From Cheiracanthium punctorium (lineage: Eukaryota; Arthropoda; Arachnida; Araneae; Cheiracanthiidae), in contig JAWZYV010019475.1 in NCBI GenBank assembly GCA_038373885.1, forward strand, positions 91,001 through 155,000: 64,000 nucleotides of DNA, in the 5' to 3' direction. This document shows, in pieces, positions 34,067 through 46,134 of the stretch. The notes under the pieces are model-generated. The model was not told the DNA's origin. It ran no database searches and saw only the letters and a list, made by a program, of their open reading frames with translations. Both the position numbers and the translations under genes were made by a program. The first letter of the stretch is position 1. Every line of letters starts with the position of its first letter.

Positions 34067-34248
34067 ACTTACTCATAGCTCCAACTACTACGGAATATAA
34101 TTAACCACTTTTTCCTACATGATTTTTCGGCTTAAAATATAGCAAAATTTTTGTGCTGCGCGCACTATTTTGAAAAAAATAATAAAAAAATATACGGTTT
34201 ATAAAAAGTGGTTAATTATATTCCGTAGTAGTTGGCAGCTATGACTTA
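34067..34248. repeat. Inverted repeat with arms of about 45 bp
   Basis: CCAACTACTACGGAATATAA and TTAACCACTTTTT on the left are mirrored by AAAAAGTGGTTAA and TTATATTCCGTAGTAGTTGG on the right, around a loop of about 90 bases. Few mismatches. It is probably another small palindromic element in the same host element. No clear target duplication. Confidence 0.8.
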
Positions 34249-34771
34249 CTGTATATAAGTGTAAATTATTGGAGGCGCTGGAGCTCTATGGGTCCATAGA
34301 ATTCTACACCTATGTAAGGTAAGTATCCATGTTAGTATCTTCCTACCATGTTATAAGTTAAAAATAGAAGCAAAGTAAAAAATCCAAAGGAGGGGGGAAA
34401 AATATATTTTCGATGAGATACTGCATTTTAGACACATCTGAACTTTTCTTCATTTCTTACTTTACATTGCATAATCTGATTTTAATTAACCAGAGTCTGG
34501 CGAGGGCAGCTTATAGTAACATTATGTGTTACGTGGCGTCACAATGAATACTAAATCATGATTGAAATCAAAAGAAGAAAATTTTTAAAAGTACAAGTAA
34601 AGGTTTTTTTAAACGTTTTTAAATGGCGTGAAATACTTTTTTTATATTTGTATAAATTAGAGTTTTCTGTATTTAGTGGCAAATTATTGGGTGGGCTCAG
34701 CCTCTATTCACAATTTATTGGGGGGGCTCAAGCCCCACGGGCCCATATAACTCTACGCCTATGTGCACTGA

Positions 34772-35735
34772 TTCTCTGCTATGTATACCATCCTTCAAAT
34801 TTATTTTTCTAGAATTTATGTATAATATTTTCTATTATAGTAGAGAGAGTTCAGTTCACACAATTGTTAATTTAATAATATTGCTATAAGCAGAAGTCGG
34901 GCATTCCTAAAGAGTTTACCAGCTATTCATATTTTATCATTATCGAAGAGCCACGACATAGACACATAATTTGGTTTGGATAGGATTTGAAAAAATTTTT
35001 AAATTTGTTTTTTTGCAATGTGATTCGATTACTTATATATGGACTTTACCACATTGAAAAAAAATTATAAAACCTTTGTTGCACACACACACGTGGGAGA
35101 CGCATAAACCAAATTTTCTGTTAAATATCACATTCTAATATGCAATGATTGTTCAGCTTGCTTGTTAGTTCAATTCATAAAATGTGACGTCATCTTCGTC
35201 AGGTATTTTGAATCTATTTAGACCGGTATGGCAACACTGATTATTTAATAGAGTAAGTTTTTGTGATCCTTTTATTTATTATTTCAAAATAAGCAAAATC
35301 GGACCTCCTTAGACAGATACCCGGTTTTCACGTCACTCTGGTTTTCATGCCCATTTTTCAGTCTGACTTATGCAACAGTAATTATGTTCATATGCAACTC
35401 CGGTTATCGCTACACTGCTTAGTACGACACTTTTTTATTGCGGTATCGAGAGTGCCGGGATACCAACGTTCCATTTAAAAAATAAAATGCTTTGTTAAAA
35501 TACGCATATACAAAAATAACTTAGTACGTACCTTTTGGTGGTATAAAATCCTTCTATCATCTCCAAAAAACAACAACCCTCACACAGGCAGGAAAGTGAG
35601 AACTTCCAGAAGGAGAGTTCCTAATATCCTGGCTGGGGGTGGATTGGTTTCTTTTCTTTTCTCCTCCCGCAACTGAAGATGGGTGGGCTCTTTGTAACAC
35701 CCGAAATCTACGTACTGAGCTGTTTCTGCTATACT
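34772..35735. other. Spacer
   Basis: No recognised gene or repeat. Short frames only. Confidence 0.4.
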
Positions 35736-35968
35736 ACTGGTAATTAAAACTGCTACACCAAGAAGGCGACAGGCTACACATGTGAAATTTACACCACAGG
35801 AAAATGCTGGGGTATGCACATGATTAGCTTTTCGACGCATTTATGCAAAGCAGGAGCCTAAAGTGTGTATAAAAGTACCTTGAGTGTGTATAAAAGTAAA
35901 AATTTTGCAGCAGATTTCTCGTACTCGAATTGCATTTGAACGTTGTTGCCTAGTGAAAAGTTGTCTTA

Positions 35969-37242
35969 ATGTCTCGCGCCAAGAAGAAGAAATGCTTGTC
36001 AGCATATGTATGAATTTGGTAGAGGTTGAACTGTAGCCAATCGTGACTGCGGTTTATCGCTGAGCAGAATTGCTGATTTTGTCAGTCGAGATACAACGAA
36101 TTTCTGCAGAATATGGAATCAATGGATACAGGACGGTCATACAGAACGCTGTGCTGGATCTCAACGCCCCAATATCACTAACAGCCAAGAAAGCAGACAT
36201 AGAACCCGTATTGTCCTAATGGCTCGTACAGCCACGTCACGCGCCCTGAGTCAAGAAATAGGGTCGTTTGGAAGACAATAAGTGACTTCACGAACAGTTC
36301 GACCACGTTACCAGCAACATGGACTGTCAACTAGGGGATTATGACTTTGGTTACTTGATGTAAAATCCCAGACAAGAGCGCCTTCAATGGTGTGATCAAC
36401 GATGAACCTGGAAGCAGCAATGTCGTGACGCCATCTTTTAAGACGAACCCAGGCTCGGTTTGCAGCATCTTGATGACCGCATCTGTGTTTGGTGATATCA
36501 TGAAGAACACGCACTGCAGAGTGCAATCGATATCGTCATTCTGGCCCATCACCTGAAGTCAAGGACGTACCCAAGGGGGTGGTCCAGGGGGTCCGGACCC
36601 TTCCCGAAATTTCAATTTTTGTTAGCAAAATAATAATGATGAAGTCTTTCTATGGAAAATTCTCCCTATTTCAGCGTTTGGACCCCCTCCGAAATTTTTG
36701 GACCCTCCCCGAAATTTTTTTTCTGGGTACGTCCCTGCCTGAAGTGATGGTACAGGGTGCAATTAGATACACATTTCGTTCACCGCTTGTTTGCATGTAA
36801 GGGACTTCAAACAGTGGCCGTTACATTTCTGGTATGCTAAGGGCTTTGGGTCTACCCTTTATTCGAGTTCTGCGAAATGCTAAGTTTCAGAAAGATAATG
36901 CAAGACCACATGTTGCCTGACTTGTACGGACTTTCTTGATACAGAAAATGTTCGGATGCTGCTCTAGCCAGAAAGTTCTTCAGATCATTCTTCAAAAGAA
37001 AACGTCTGATCAATAGTTGCCCAGCAAATAATTCGTCATGATACGTTGCTAGTCCCTATGGTCGATGAAACATGGCATCGTGTTGAAGCTGCATGGATAG
37101 ACCTGTACATGCCATCTCTATTTGACTCAATGCCCAGGAGTATAAGAGGTGCCATTGGTTCCAAAGGTGATTGTTCTCGGCGCATACTTCACAGGGTCTC
37201 TGTTTTTAAATTTCTTGAAAATTTAATGACTTGTTACCTTTA
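35969..37242 (+). pseudogene. Tc1-family transposase pseudogene
   Basis: It starts MSRAKKKKCLSAYV. Shifting frames then give FGRG-TVANRDCGLSLSRIA, TTNFCRIWNQWIQDGHTER and CAGSQRPNITNSQ (paired helix-turn-helix region). A degraded first catalytic block (DEPRLGLQHLDDRICVW) follows, then NSGRYISGMLRALGLPFI, FQKDNARPHVA with the second Asp, a broken third block (SSKENV-SIVAQQIIRH), and DETWHRVEAAWIDLY, LFDSMPRSIRGAIGSKG. The order and motifs are those of arthropod Tc1 (DD34E). It has many stops and frameshifts plus a MITE at 36560-36737, so it is inactive. Confidence 0.88.
36560..36737. mobile_element. hAT-type MITE, CCCCCGAAATTT family, inside the Tc1 pseudogene
   Basis: Left end CAAGGACGTACCCAAG, right end CTGGGTACGTCCCTG, perfect duplication cctgaagt at 36552-36559 and 36738-36745. 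CCCGAAATTT words repeat within. Joining the flanks gives HHLKW.../P-EVMVQGAIRYTFRSP, which restores the Tc1 reading. Confidence 0.93.
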
Positions 37243-37327
37243 GTAAAATGTATTTGTCCAATAAATATCATTAGAAAAATGATATTTTACAATGATATTA
37301 TTATTATTGGTGTAGCAATTTTAAGGG

Positions 37328-38169
37328 TTAGTAATGCATATGTGCGTTTTTACTAAGTAATTACTTTTATTTTGATATTATCGCTCGCTTGTTTTTGTGA
37401 GTGTTTTTAATATACGAAAAAACTTGTTTGAGTCTAGTGCAAAATATTAAAATAAATTATTTATAGTACGCGCTTTTTTCAACTTACCGTTTCGTTAATC
37501 AAATGCTGTTTTTATCAAAAAATTATGTATTGAGGTTTTACTTAAAACGTATGCTCACATATTAATGAGGTACACACACATTTATTTTTTTACTGTATAT
37601 TCTTGGACAGAAGGATTATGTCTTAAGAAATGACACTTTTATATGTCATATATATTTGGCGCCTCTGTATTTACTTAGGATTAGTTCAATGCTCACGACA
37701 CATAAAAAAAGCTACCGCTGCAGAGATTAAGATTATTTATTTATTTGCTGTATGGGTGATTCTCTGTAAACAGACGAACAGAGTCCTAGATAGTTTTCTA
37801 GAAATTTTTTTGTTATTTTTTCAAGTTTTACACTTTTTTTTTATAAAGAAGAAATCGTTATAAAAAGAAACATAATTTATTGGGTATTTATGAATTTTAT
37901 TTTACAGTTTTAGAGCCATAAAGTACTTTCTTGCCATTTCGGTCTCTGTCCCGAACCACCGATTTCGAGAAATATTCGTGGAAAAAAAAAATATTTCTGC
38001 AGATATAATAAATGTTTTTATATCTACATAAATATCATTTGTGAAATTTGAAAGTCGAAAAAACACAATTATTTATTGTGTTTAGGCATATAATTTTCAA
38101 CAAGTTGAAACACTACTGTCCCCGAATGTTTTCTCTTCTCTCTTCAGAAACAAGAACTGCTAACCCATG
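37328..38169. other. AT-rich spacer
   Basis: No recognised feature. Frames such as 37630-37863 plus have no homology I can name. Confidence 0.4.
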
Positions 38170-38177
38170 ATTCCATG

Positions 38178-39249
38178 TAGGGATTGAAATCCGGCAACAA
38201 TTTAATCCGGTGAAATTGGCCACATCAAAACAATTTTTCTTCTTTCCAAAATTAACTGTATAAAAGATGTTTAAATGAGTGCATCATAAAGTTTATTAAA
38301 AGAAACACCGTTTATTTCTTATATAGGAAATCAACTTATTACCAACTCCATTGTAATTAAGCAACAACTATCAGTAAAATGAACAATGAAAACCAAGTAT
38401 GAAGAATAACTAGTTAAATTTTAATCTTTATATTATGTAACTTAAGACTAGATCTAGGTTATTATATATAATGTTATATATTATTATTATTATTATTATT
38501 ATTATCAGATATAATATAATAACAAATTTATTTGAAATCAAACAAAACAATGGATAACGAAATAGATGAAATAGTATGTTTGCTATTATATATTATATAT
38601 TATATAACAATATACTTATAATTACATTCAGTTATAACTATTATATTCATTATTATATTTATATAATATTTAGTACAACTGTTTAAGTTCAGTCTGAAGT
38701 ATTGAGTTCACAAATGACATCAATGAAAATTATCTTGTAACTTACATTACATTATATAAGTTTCTTATGTTACATAAATCTAACTTAATCAACTGAGTTC
38801 ACAATAATTATGTAATTTCGTCACTCTAAGCAGTCTTATAAAACCGATGATAGTTATAGATCTGTTTAATGAATGACATAATTATCACAATATCGAGAAA
38901 TTTTCAATAAACTTCCTTTAAATAATAATTTTGGGTATATCGGTTATAAAAAATCAAGTTTGGTTTTTAAAAAAGGATCGTAGGAAACAAATAGTATTAA
39001 TCGCGTCAACTCCAATCAACTGAGAGTTACAAATATATACAGCGGCTGAAAAGGCCCTTTCAACTTCTATACATGTCGGTTTTATTGTTATCAAATAGTC
39101 ATGAATATAAGACAAGTATTGTCCTCGAACTCCTTCATTTTCATACGTAGTCCTTTCCTTTTTTAGTACTTTCCAGATCCGGTAAATTGTTACCGAATCC
39201 GGTAGACGCCTAATGATGCCAAATCCGGTTTTCCGGACTGCAATCCCTA
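38178..39249 (-). mobile_element. hAT transposon remnant with TAGGGATTG termini
   Basis: Left end TAGGGATTGAAATCCGG, right end CCGGACTGCAATCCCTA, perfect duplication attccatg at 38170-38177 and 39250-39257. Several further AATCCGG words lie in both subterminal regions. Minus-strand coding homology near the right end is the hAT dimerisation region, so most of the transposase has been lost. Inner DNA includes an ATT microsatellite (about 38482-38506). Confidence 0.9.
38954..39180 (-). pseudogene. hAT transposase dimerisation domain fragment
   Basis: The minus frame carries YLSYIHDYLITIKPTCIEV, ERAFSAAVYICNSQL and INTICFLRSFF. This matches the hAT C-terminal dimerisation signature (YL-I-PTSVE-ERAFS-AG---, LDTLCFLR-YF). 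The frame starts within terminal repeat sequence and ends shortly after the domain. The catalytic domain is missing. It is one of two hAT C-terminal regions in the window; the other, at 1-198, is of a different subfamily. Confidence 0.85.
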
Positions 39250-39257
39250 ATTCCATG

Positions 39258-40020
39258 CGCGTAATTATTCCGGATTCGGTCTGCCATTTCTTTGTATTTC
39301 AATATGGAGCAATGCGCGAGTATTATTATTATTATTATAATTATTATTATTCTCATTTTAGTGGTGCAATAACTTTAAATAAAATCATTGCTTTGCCTCG
39401 TATTTCGAAGCGTATTTTTTACGCATCGTATCTCTGTCACGCTTAGTTTTTGAAGACTAATATTCTGCGGAACTGCGCTTCATCGCCTATCATTACCAGG
39501 TAAGCAATCTTTCAATGTTTATGCTTTAGATTTATTCATTGGTAAAGTTAAAGAGGTGGCAGACCGAAATTCAGTTAAAAATGTCATTTCAAAATGCCAT
39601 TTCAATTGTATGACAGAAAGCGCACGTGAGTGAAATGATGTATATGTGACCGGAATGATGGTGTTCCAAAATTTTCGTATTTCTGCCCCTTTAATATGAA
39701 CAACTGCAGAACATTTTTTTTTCTCTTTATGAATTAATATGTTTAGAGAAGATGGCATCAGGACTTGGTTGCTTCCAGGGCACAGTGAAATAAAATGACC
39801 GATTTAAATGGACAAAAATCATTGTCAAATAAATAAATGTTTTGGGTAAGAACTTTTTGTTACAAAACAAGTTCATTCTTAGAATTCCCCCCCTCTCCCC
39901 CCACAGTTTTATTTTCAAATGAAAACATTCTTTTTATTTTTAAAAATAACACCGCCTAAAGAATCAAAAGTGTCATTTTCCCCCACATAACAGACAAATT
40001 ACTTGCTGAAACATCTGACA
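39258..40020. other. Spacer
   Basis: Contains a TTA-repeat run near 39321-39350 and otherwise unremarkable AT-rich DNA. No recognised gene. Confidence 0.4.
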
Positions 40021-40150
40021 GGGACAAAAAGAAGATAGAAAGCAGTTAAATTATTCCTTCGCTTTGAAAATGCAGTTAACATGCCAATTTAAGGCAGCTA
40101 AATCAGGTACCGAAAAACAACAATAAATATTTATAAAAGTGACTGGATAC

Positions 40151-40181
<31 letters not shown>

Positions 40182-41743
40182 AAAACAGAATGCAGTTTTT
40201 CCTGAAAGGAATAGTTTCAGGTAAAATGAGTGAAGGAATCAAGCTGACCAAGCAGAATGGCATAACCAACTATGTTGAAAAAAATTACGTAAAGTAATTG
40301 AAAACTGCAAAAAAAAAAAAAAAAAAATTCATTAAAGACTTTCTGGATGATGACAGAGTTAGCAGAATGTGTGCGGGCAGAAAAGAAATTGCATAACGTG
40401 GAAGAGAGAGAGAGAGAGAAGGAAGAGTACTTTTAGATAAAATGAAATATTTCTACTAAAAACTTATATCTACAACGATCATTTATGTTTGGTATTCAAT
40501 CTTTTATTGAGAAATACTTTCTTGGATACAGGAACCTAGAATTCAAAATCGTGATAGATGTACATGTGCAAAACCCACTAACGTGAAAGTAATGCTCTTA
40601 AAGTTGAAGCAAAAAAGGTAATTAAGGAAAAATCCTTACATGAAATGTTAAATTTGGTCTGTTGTTCTACTGGAAGTGAAATATGATTGTAAAGTATTTG
40701 TAATATTCGCAAAAGAAAGACTTTGGATTTTGTGTTGGAAGAAGACATGGAAGTAAAATATTATCAATGGGAAAACATAATCGAAGAAAAGAAACATCAA
40801 GAGAGACATCAAAAAAGTTGGAAGAATGATTAAGATTCTTCGTCAGTGTATGTTAACAGAGCTCATGCAAAAATTTAATCAGAAATTTAAAAATTTAAAA
40901 ACCACGTATTTTTCTGCAAGATCAACAACTACAAGAAAAAGGGAGAAACTGCAAAAGCATGAAAATTTTATTTCGTATAGACTTTGCTGAAAGTTATATT
41001 GCAAAATACTCTAAAGAACCTCAAACAATGCATTTTGGAGCAGCTAAAGTTCAAATTGAAAGGATAGCAAAGTTCAGGTCCAGTCATTTTTGTACAGTAT
41101 GTGACAATTTAGACCATCAAACACATGCACTGTAGGGACGTCTGCAACCGATCCTAGAAAGAGCAGCTAACAACTATTCAAAAGTAACACACATTCACTT
41201 TAACACCAGAACTATCCATGGCAGGCAAAAAAATTCCAAAGTATTTTCGGAAAGCAACCTGTATCGCTTGTAATTTCACTTGGACGGTATCGCAGGAGCA
41301 TTTAAAAGAATAGCTGATGACCATATCCTGAAAGGTTCTGATGTCACGAATTTTTTAGATTTTTCAAATATTTTTCACGATAGTTCCGTAATAGCTCTAG
41401 AAATCAAAAAGCACAAAACAAATGATATAAAAAAGGAATTTTCAAGGAACATGTTTCCTATCCAAAGCAAGTTCATGAGATTGTTTGGTCCGTCAGAAGT
41501 GATACTATACATTCCAGAAATCTATCCTATTTTAACTATTTGATACCACTCGAAACATGTGTCTTTTATGGATTTTTAGAACATAAAGCTTCTGCTTCAA
41601 AAATACTACCCATGTATCTAGTTCTTCTCCAGTCAGTGCTGCACTTACGGTATGCAAAAGGTGCCTTTTCAAAGGACTGCATAAAAATCAAAATCTGTAA
41701 AGAACCCCAGTCCTCAAATGTGCTTAAAAAAGTCTCAGTGAAG

Positions 41744-41760
<17 letters not shown>
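40020..41760 (+). pseudogene. Decayed ORF of an unclassified arthropod repeat family
   Basis: Frame-shifting pieces on plus read in order: KDFLDDDRVSRMCAGRKE (40325-40395), RCTCAKPTNVKVMLLKLK (about 40557), MKILFRIDFAESYIAKYSKE then QTMHFGAAKVQI (40963-41060), and LDGIAGAFKRIADDHILKG (41280). These recall a recurrent protein family in arthropod and cnidarian gene sets that reads (V-DFF--DE-SR-MPGK-D), (C-C--H-N--LM), (-HVDFAENY--K---E-QS-HFG), (F-A-HGKGA-DGIGG-IKR-AD). It is probably transposon-encoded, with acidic residues in DFAE and the D of DGIGG as candidate catalytic residues. The HGKG part is lost here. A long A tract (40151-40179) and a GA run (40404-40419) lie in it. Family name not known to me. 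Confidence 0.6.

Positions 41761-41778
<18 letters not shown>
41749..41778. repeat. (TA)n microsatellite
   Basis: About fifteen TA units. Confidence 0.9.
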
Positions 41779-41779
<1 letters not shown>

Positions 41780-41780
<1 letters not shown>

Positions 41781-44430
41781 ATATCGGGTAAGCTGAACAA
41801 TGAGCCTGTTGATGTTTAAGAAAATAAATAGTAAGTAAAATATTGATTTTAAAATTTATATGATTTTTGTTTTAACTTCGTAAACAGCTAGACATTTCTA
41901 GAAAATGGTCAGGACCCATAGGTTACACCTTTTTGAGTCTAATGGATTATCCGGCCGTGTTCAGCTCAAGCGATTACGGATATCGATCTTGCAGTTAGTA
42001 CATCATTTCTACATCTAGTTACGCTATCTTGTAGTAACAGTTTTGTGCTCATTTCATTGTAATAGTTTAGTCAGTCACAGTGAAAGTTTTGAGTGACTAC
42101 TGGTTAATCCACGGCTGTAACGAAAATAATTATGATACATAGCGATACTTTAATTTACGGACTTTACGGTGTGTTTGATCTTAAGGACCCTATTTATAAA
42201 CCATCATCAGTTAAAATAAACAGCTCAATGAAAGTAGCATTTACTTGCACACAGAAGAGAAATAACAACTATGGATAAAGAGAGATTCAACCTTAGAGAC
42301 AGAAGATAATGACGGCATTTCTTCAAAACAAAATAAATGAATAATAACTATTCTAGTGTTTTAATCCTTAAATGTCCCAAGTTTCAAATTTGATACCGGA
42401 CTTTCACTGCCGGACAAGATTACAAGGCAAATTTCTTATGTCAATTTCACATATAGTTTTTAATAATAAATGATTCATGTCGTGAATAATAAAATTTCAC
42501 ATACTTCTTTTGAACTACGTGTTTTTCGAAAAATTAATTAGTTACTCACAAAACTGATATAAGAAATTTAACTTATATCTGTTTATCGACAGCGAACTTG
42601 TTTAAAATTCAGGGTTTTAGGGATTAAATTGCTTCAAAGGAAATTAAGAAATGTATAGGTTTATCATATTTTATTTTTCTAAGAAGATTTTTTTTAAACA
42701 GTTTCTTTTTTGAAAGTACAGGAATAATTTAAAAATGCAAAACTTATTTTTTAAAATTTTCGGTTGAATCTTTTAGAATATGTCTTGCATATTTTGAAGA
42801 GGCGCACGCAGAGGGAAATACAACGTATCCCATTAAAATTGTAGTCCATCAAAAATGTTTGAAAAGTAGCATCACGCAGAAACGACGAGAATGAACTTTC
42901 GATGAACGAAATTAATAGCACTCTATTGCTCTTAAAACGGAGATATTTGGGCTATTTCATTTTCCGTGTACAGTTATATGCTTAAGACAAAAAACGATTT
43001 GCTATTTCTCACAGCTTCAGATGCCAGAATTCAAGTTGATAGTGTCTGTTTCTATTTTGATAAAAGTAAGACCGCAGATCGATCAAAACAAATGACACCA
43101 CATCGTCTTTTGTATTGCCAACCAGCGAAATATGATCTTTTCGAGATTTGCTGTTAAAAGCTTAGGTGTGGCGGAGCAGCAGATACTTTAGTTCAATACA
43201 ATATGAAGCAGCGAATAAAAATACACGTCTATTGAGGATTTTCCCGTAAATAAATGTTTAAAGGTTTTGGCGATATGTGTGTCTTAAGTTTTTACTGCGA
43301 TAATAAGTAGCTGGTAGCAAATATTTCTCTTGAGTAATGGGTAATATTGATTTGGATTTTTGTGTGATTACAATTATGGAAAACAGAGCTATTTGAGCAA
43401 TACTTTTGTATGGTTGAAAGGCGCAGTTAGTTATGAAAACTCCACGAAATTAGGTGATTGAGCAAAATACTAAATTTAAACTCCCGTCATTGGGTGTTTT
43501 TATGTAGATACATTGACATTAGAAGTCAAACGATTTTTTTATTAGTTTTAAAAACTTGTGAGATGTAGCACACTTTCTGAGAGATTATTTAAAAGAATAG
43601 CTTAATTAGATATCAATATCAGATTTATAGATTGGCTATAACTTTTAGTAAAAGAAAAGCAGGAAATTTTATGAAAAAATGAACTCGCAAGACTTCAACA
43701 TAAATAATAAATTTACGATAATTTTGATGGATCTAAATAAAAGATCAGTTGTTCATAATACTCATATTTAATGACTAAACATTAAAGCTAACACAGATTA
43801 TATCGATAGTTTTCGTGAATCCCAGCAAAAATGTACAATAATTGAAGTTCTAATTAAAAAAAAGCCTGTTCAGTCGAGGATTAAGTATTTAAAAAAAATA
43901 CAGGGAAAAAATCCAACTTCTGTACAACATTAGTCATCAAAAGAATATTTTTAGGTCGAGAACTGGATGATCTAAATGAGATACCTATTTAGTTCTTACT
44001 GAACTTTTAGGCATATTTTCAAAACATGAAAACCTTTTTAAAATACAATTTGGTAGTTATAACATCTTAACAACCATTTTGAGAAATTTTTTGGGACAAG
44101 CTTTTTCTTTGTTTAAAGGAATGTGAGCACAAAACCTATGCAAACACATGTTAAATGATGCAGTAGTTATTTAATCTGTATTTTACTTTTAGTCATCTAA
44201 CATGAATGACTACTCATCTGACATTTTATTAAGATTTCGTATTGAATGCTTTTATTTATAATTACCGAGATTTGTGATAAAATATCTAGCCGTGTCTCTA
44301 CATGCAGCATTTTTTATATTCGTAAGATCATGTGCGTGAAATATTAGTTTTAGAGCCTTCCTTCTATTTTGTATCTGTATTGTAAACTTGTCGGAAATAA
44401 AAAAGTGATGATTTCTTTGAAACATTTTTA
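41780..44430. other. AT-rich spacer
   Basis: No recognisable homology in any frame. Short frames only (for example 42966-43157 plus). Confidence 0.4.
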
Positions 44431-44435
44431 TTTTA

Positions 44436-44573
44436 TTAGAAAACATCCTCCAATTTATTTTTAAAAAATTCGTAAAGGTTATCCCAATGGAAAGAGTATG
44501 TAACTTCTTCATTAATCAAAGCCTTCATTTTCCGTATAAGTTTTTCAATTTCGATTGAATCCTGTTCGGTCAT
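44436..44573 (-). CDS. Possible small ORF or terminal exon, 45 codons
   Basis: A minus-strand reading frame starts MTEQDSIEIEKLIRKMKALI and ends FFKNKLEDVF before TAA, directly followed by TAAAATAAAAATG, a possible polyadenylation context. The composition is balanced and amphipathic, unlike the surrounding low-complexity frames. It is open 5' of the ATG for eight codons back to a TAG, and an AG acceptor (ATATTTCAG) lies just beyond. I recognise no family. It could be a last exon, a small peptide or chance. Confidence 0.25.
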   Translation of the reverse strand: MTEQDSIEIEKLIRKMKALINEEVTYSFHWDNLYEFFKNKLEDVF

Positions 44574-45123
44574 TTTTACTCGAAATCTTCCTGAATACTA
44601 CTGAAATATCCTTTTTCAAACCACAAAAATCTGCTCCGTGAAATATTTACTTTTACAGAATGTGCATCAGGTACACCACACCGTGAAAGGCATACTGTGA
44701 GTTTATTCTTTTCATTTATGCGTAAAGGGGTTCAAACAGAATAAAGAGTAAGGGGGAAGAAAAACACTCAAATTCGGACCCTAAGTAAGAGATTAGAATT
44801 TTAAATGAAGGACGCATGGCGGATGATGTTGATTAAACTGTGAATTTCAAATCCAAATGCATTCAAAATTTATGAACATGACTGTTAACAAGAAAAAGAA
44901 AGATCACGGCATTATGTTTTACAACTATACAAAGGTGAAGGTTTGAATGATAACAAAATGGAAAGTCTTTAAATAAAAGGTATATAAAATACAAGGACAT
45001 TCCAGTTAATTAGACTGCACTCCAGTAGTCGCTTTTCTACGTACGGAATATGTAGAATTTATTTTAAGTTTACGGATGTTTTGTACAAAAGGTATTTTAT
45101 TTAACCGTTTCCAACACCTGATT

Positions 45124-45166
45124 TACTAGAGTTTACATTACTAGAGTTTACATTACTAGAGTTTAT
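45124..45166. repeat. 15-bp tandem repeat, about three units
   Basis: TACTAGAGTTTACAT is repeated head to tail, with the last unit partial. Confidence 0.9.
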
Positions 45167-45169
45167 TTT

Positions 45170-46130
45170 CTTATATATGCGTTTTAAATAAGGCTATTTT
45201 GTTTAATAGTTTGAACACCTACTTTTCGAGTGCGTACGTATACTTAAAAAAATGAAAAATCAATCGTAAGACTGCACGTCAGAAGTGAAAACTTCTTGTG
45301 AAGCTTTCTCAAATTTATATTTATGTAGTTAAACAGGTTTTCACAAATTATTGTATTTTTACTAACAAAAAATAAACATTTATTCACATTTTTATACATT
45401 TTAAGTTCTTTATAAAAAAAAATTAAATGTTTTTTTAAGGCTGTAAGGGTATCGCACATTTATTTATGATATCCTCCCAATTTCACATATCTTTGTACGT
45501 TTGTACACATTTTAACGCAATTTTCACTGGGTCAGCATTGGAAATTTTTGATTTTTTAATTTAATTACATTTCGAATTTCGCACTCGATTTGTGTGCACA
45601 TTTAAAATTTCAAAAGAGAGAGGGAGCACGCGCACAGGCCGCAACGTGACACATCTGGTATATACGTACGGTATACATCATTGATAAACATTTTTCTCCA
45701 TGTGTTGGATTTTGATCGATTTAATTAATAACCCTGTACTTGAATTTATTAGTTATCAATAATTATGTACTTTCGCTATAATGAACAGCAATCCTATTTA
45801 TTAGTAACAAACGATGGATTTATAATTCAAATTCAAATGCACTTTAGTATAACACTTGTAATTCAAATAATGTACAGTATATAATTATTAACACTATCCA
45901 CATTATCAAATTAACTTTATTGCACAATAACTATATAGCTATCCTTACAGTTTTTTAAATAAATCATCAAAAGTTATAGCACCTACCCAGCTAGAAAAAG
46001 TCTGCACTTTTTTTTTGCAAAAACACATAGATTGTGCACAATTTGTACATAAAAAAGTGGATATTGTTGAATATTTTGACTGTATATACTTGTTGTGCAA
46101 ATCATGTGCAGATTTTATGCATACTAAACA
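45170..46130. other. AT-rich spacer
   Basis: Nothing recognised. A 71-codon minus frame at 45459-45244 is Lys/Phe/Asn-rich and looks like chance. Confidence 0.4.
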
Positions 46131-46134
46131 AAAA

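Larger units (their letters stand above)
33823..34763. mobile_element. hAT-type element (CATAAGCGTA termini) with nested insertions
   Basis: Left end CATAAGCGTAAAGTT pairs with right end AACTCTACGCCTATG. A perfect duplication, tgcactga, lies at 33815-33822 and 34764-34771. Inside are a 166-bp MITE (33886-34051) and a palindrome (34067-34248). Near 34267-34317 a second, diverged copy of the right-end motif (GGCGCTGGAGCTC...CTACACCTATG) suggests duplicated subterminal sequence. No transposase. Confidence 0.85.
35740..37327 (+). mobile_element. Decayed Tc1-like transposon split by a MITE
   Basis: Left end region TTAAAACTGCTACACCAA (near 35743-35760) is mirrored on the right by TTGGTGTAGCAATTTTAA (near 37307-37325). 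Together with the transposase pseudogene between them, this bounds a Tc1 element of about 1.4 kb plus the 178-bp MITE. Direct repeats of GTGTGTATAAAAGTA near 35864 and 35884 lie in its 5' leader. The exact TA flanks are uncertain. Confidence 0.75.
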
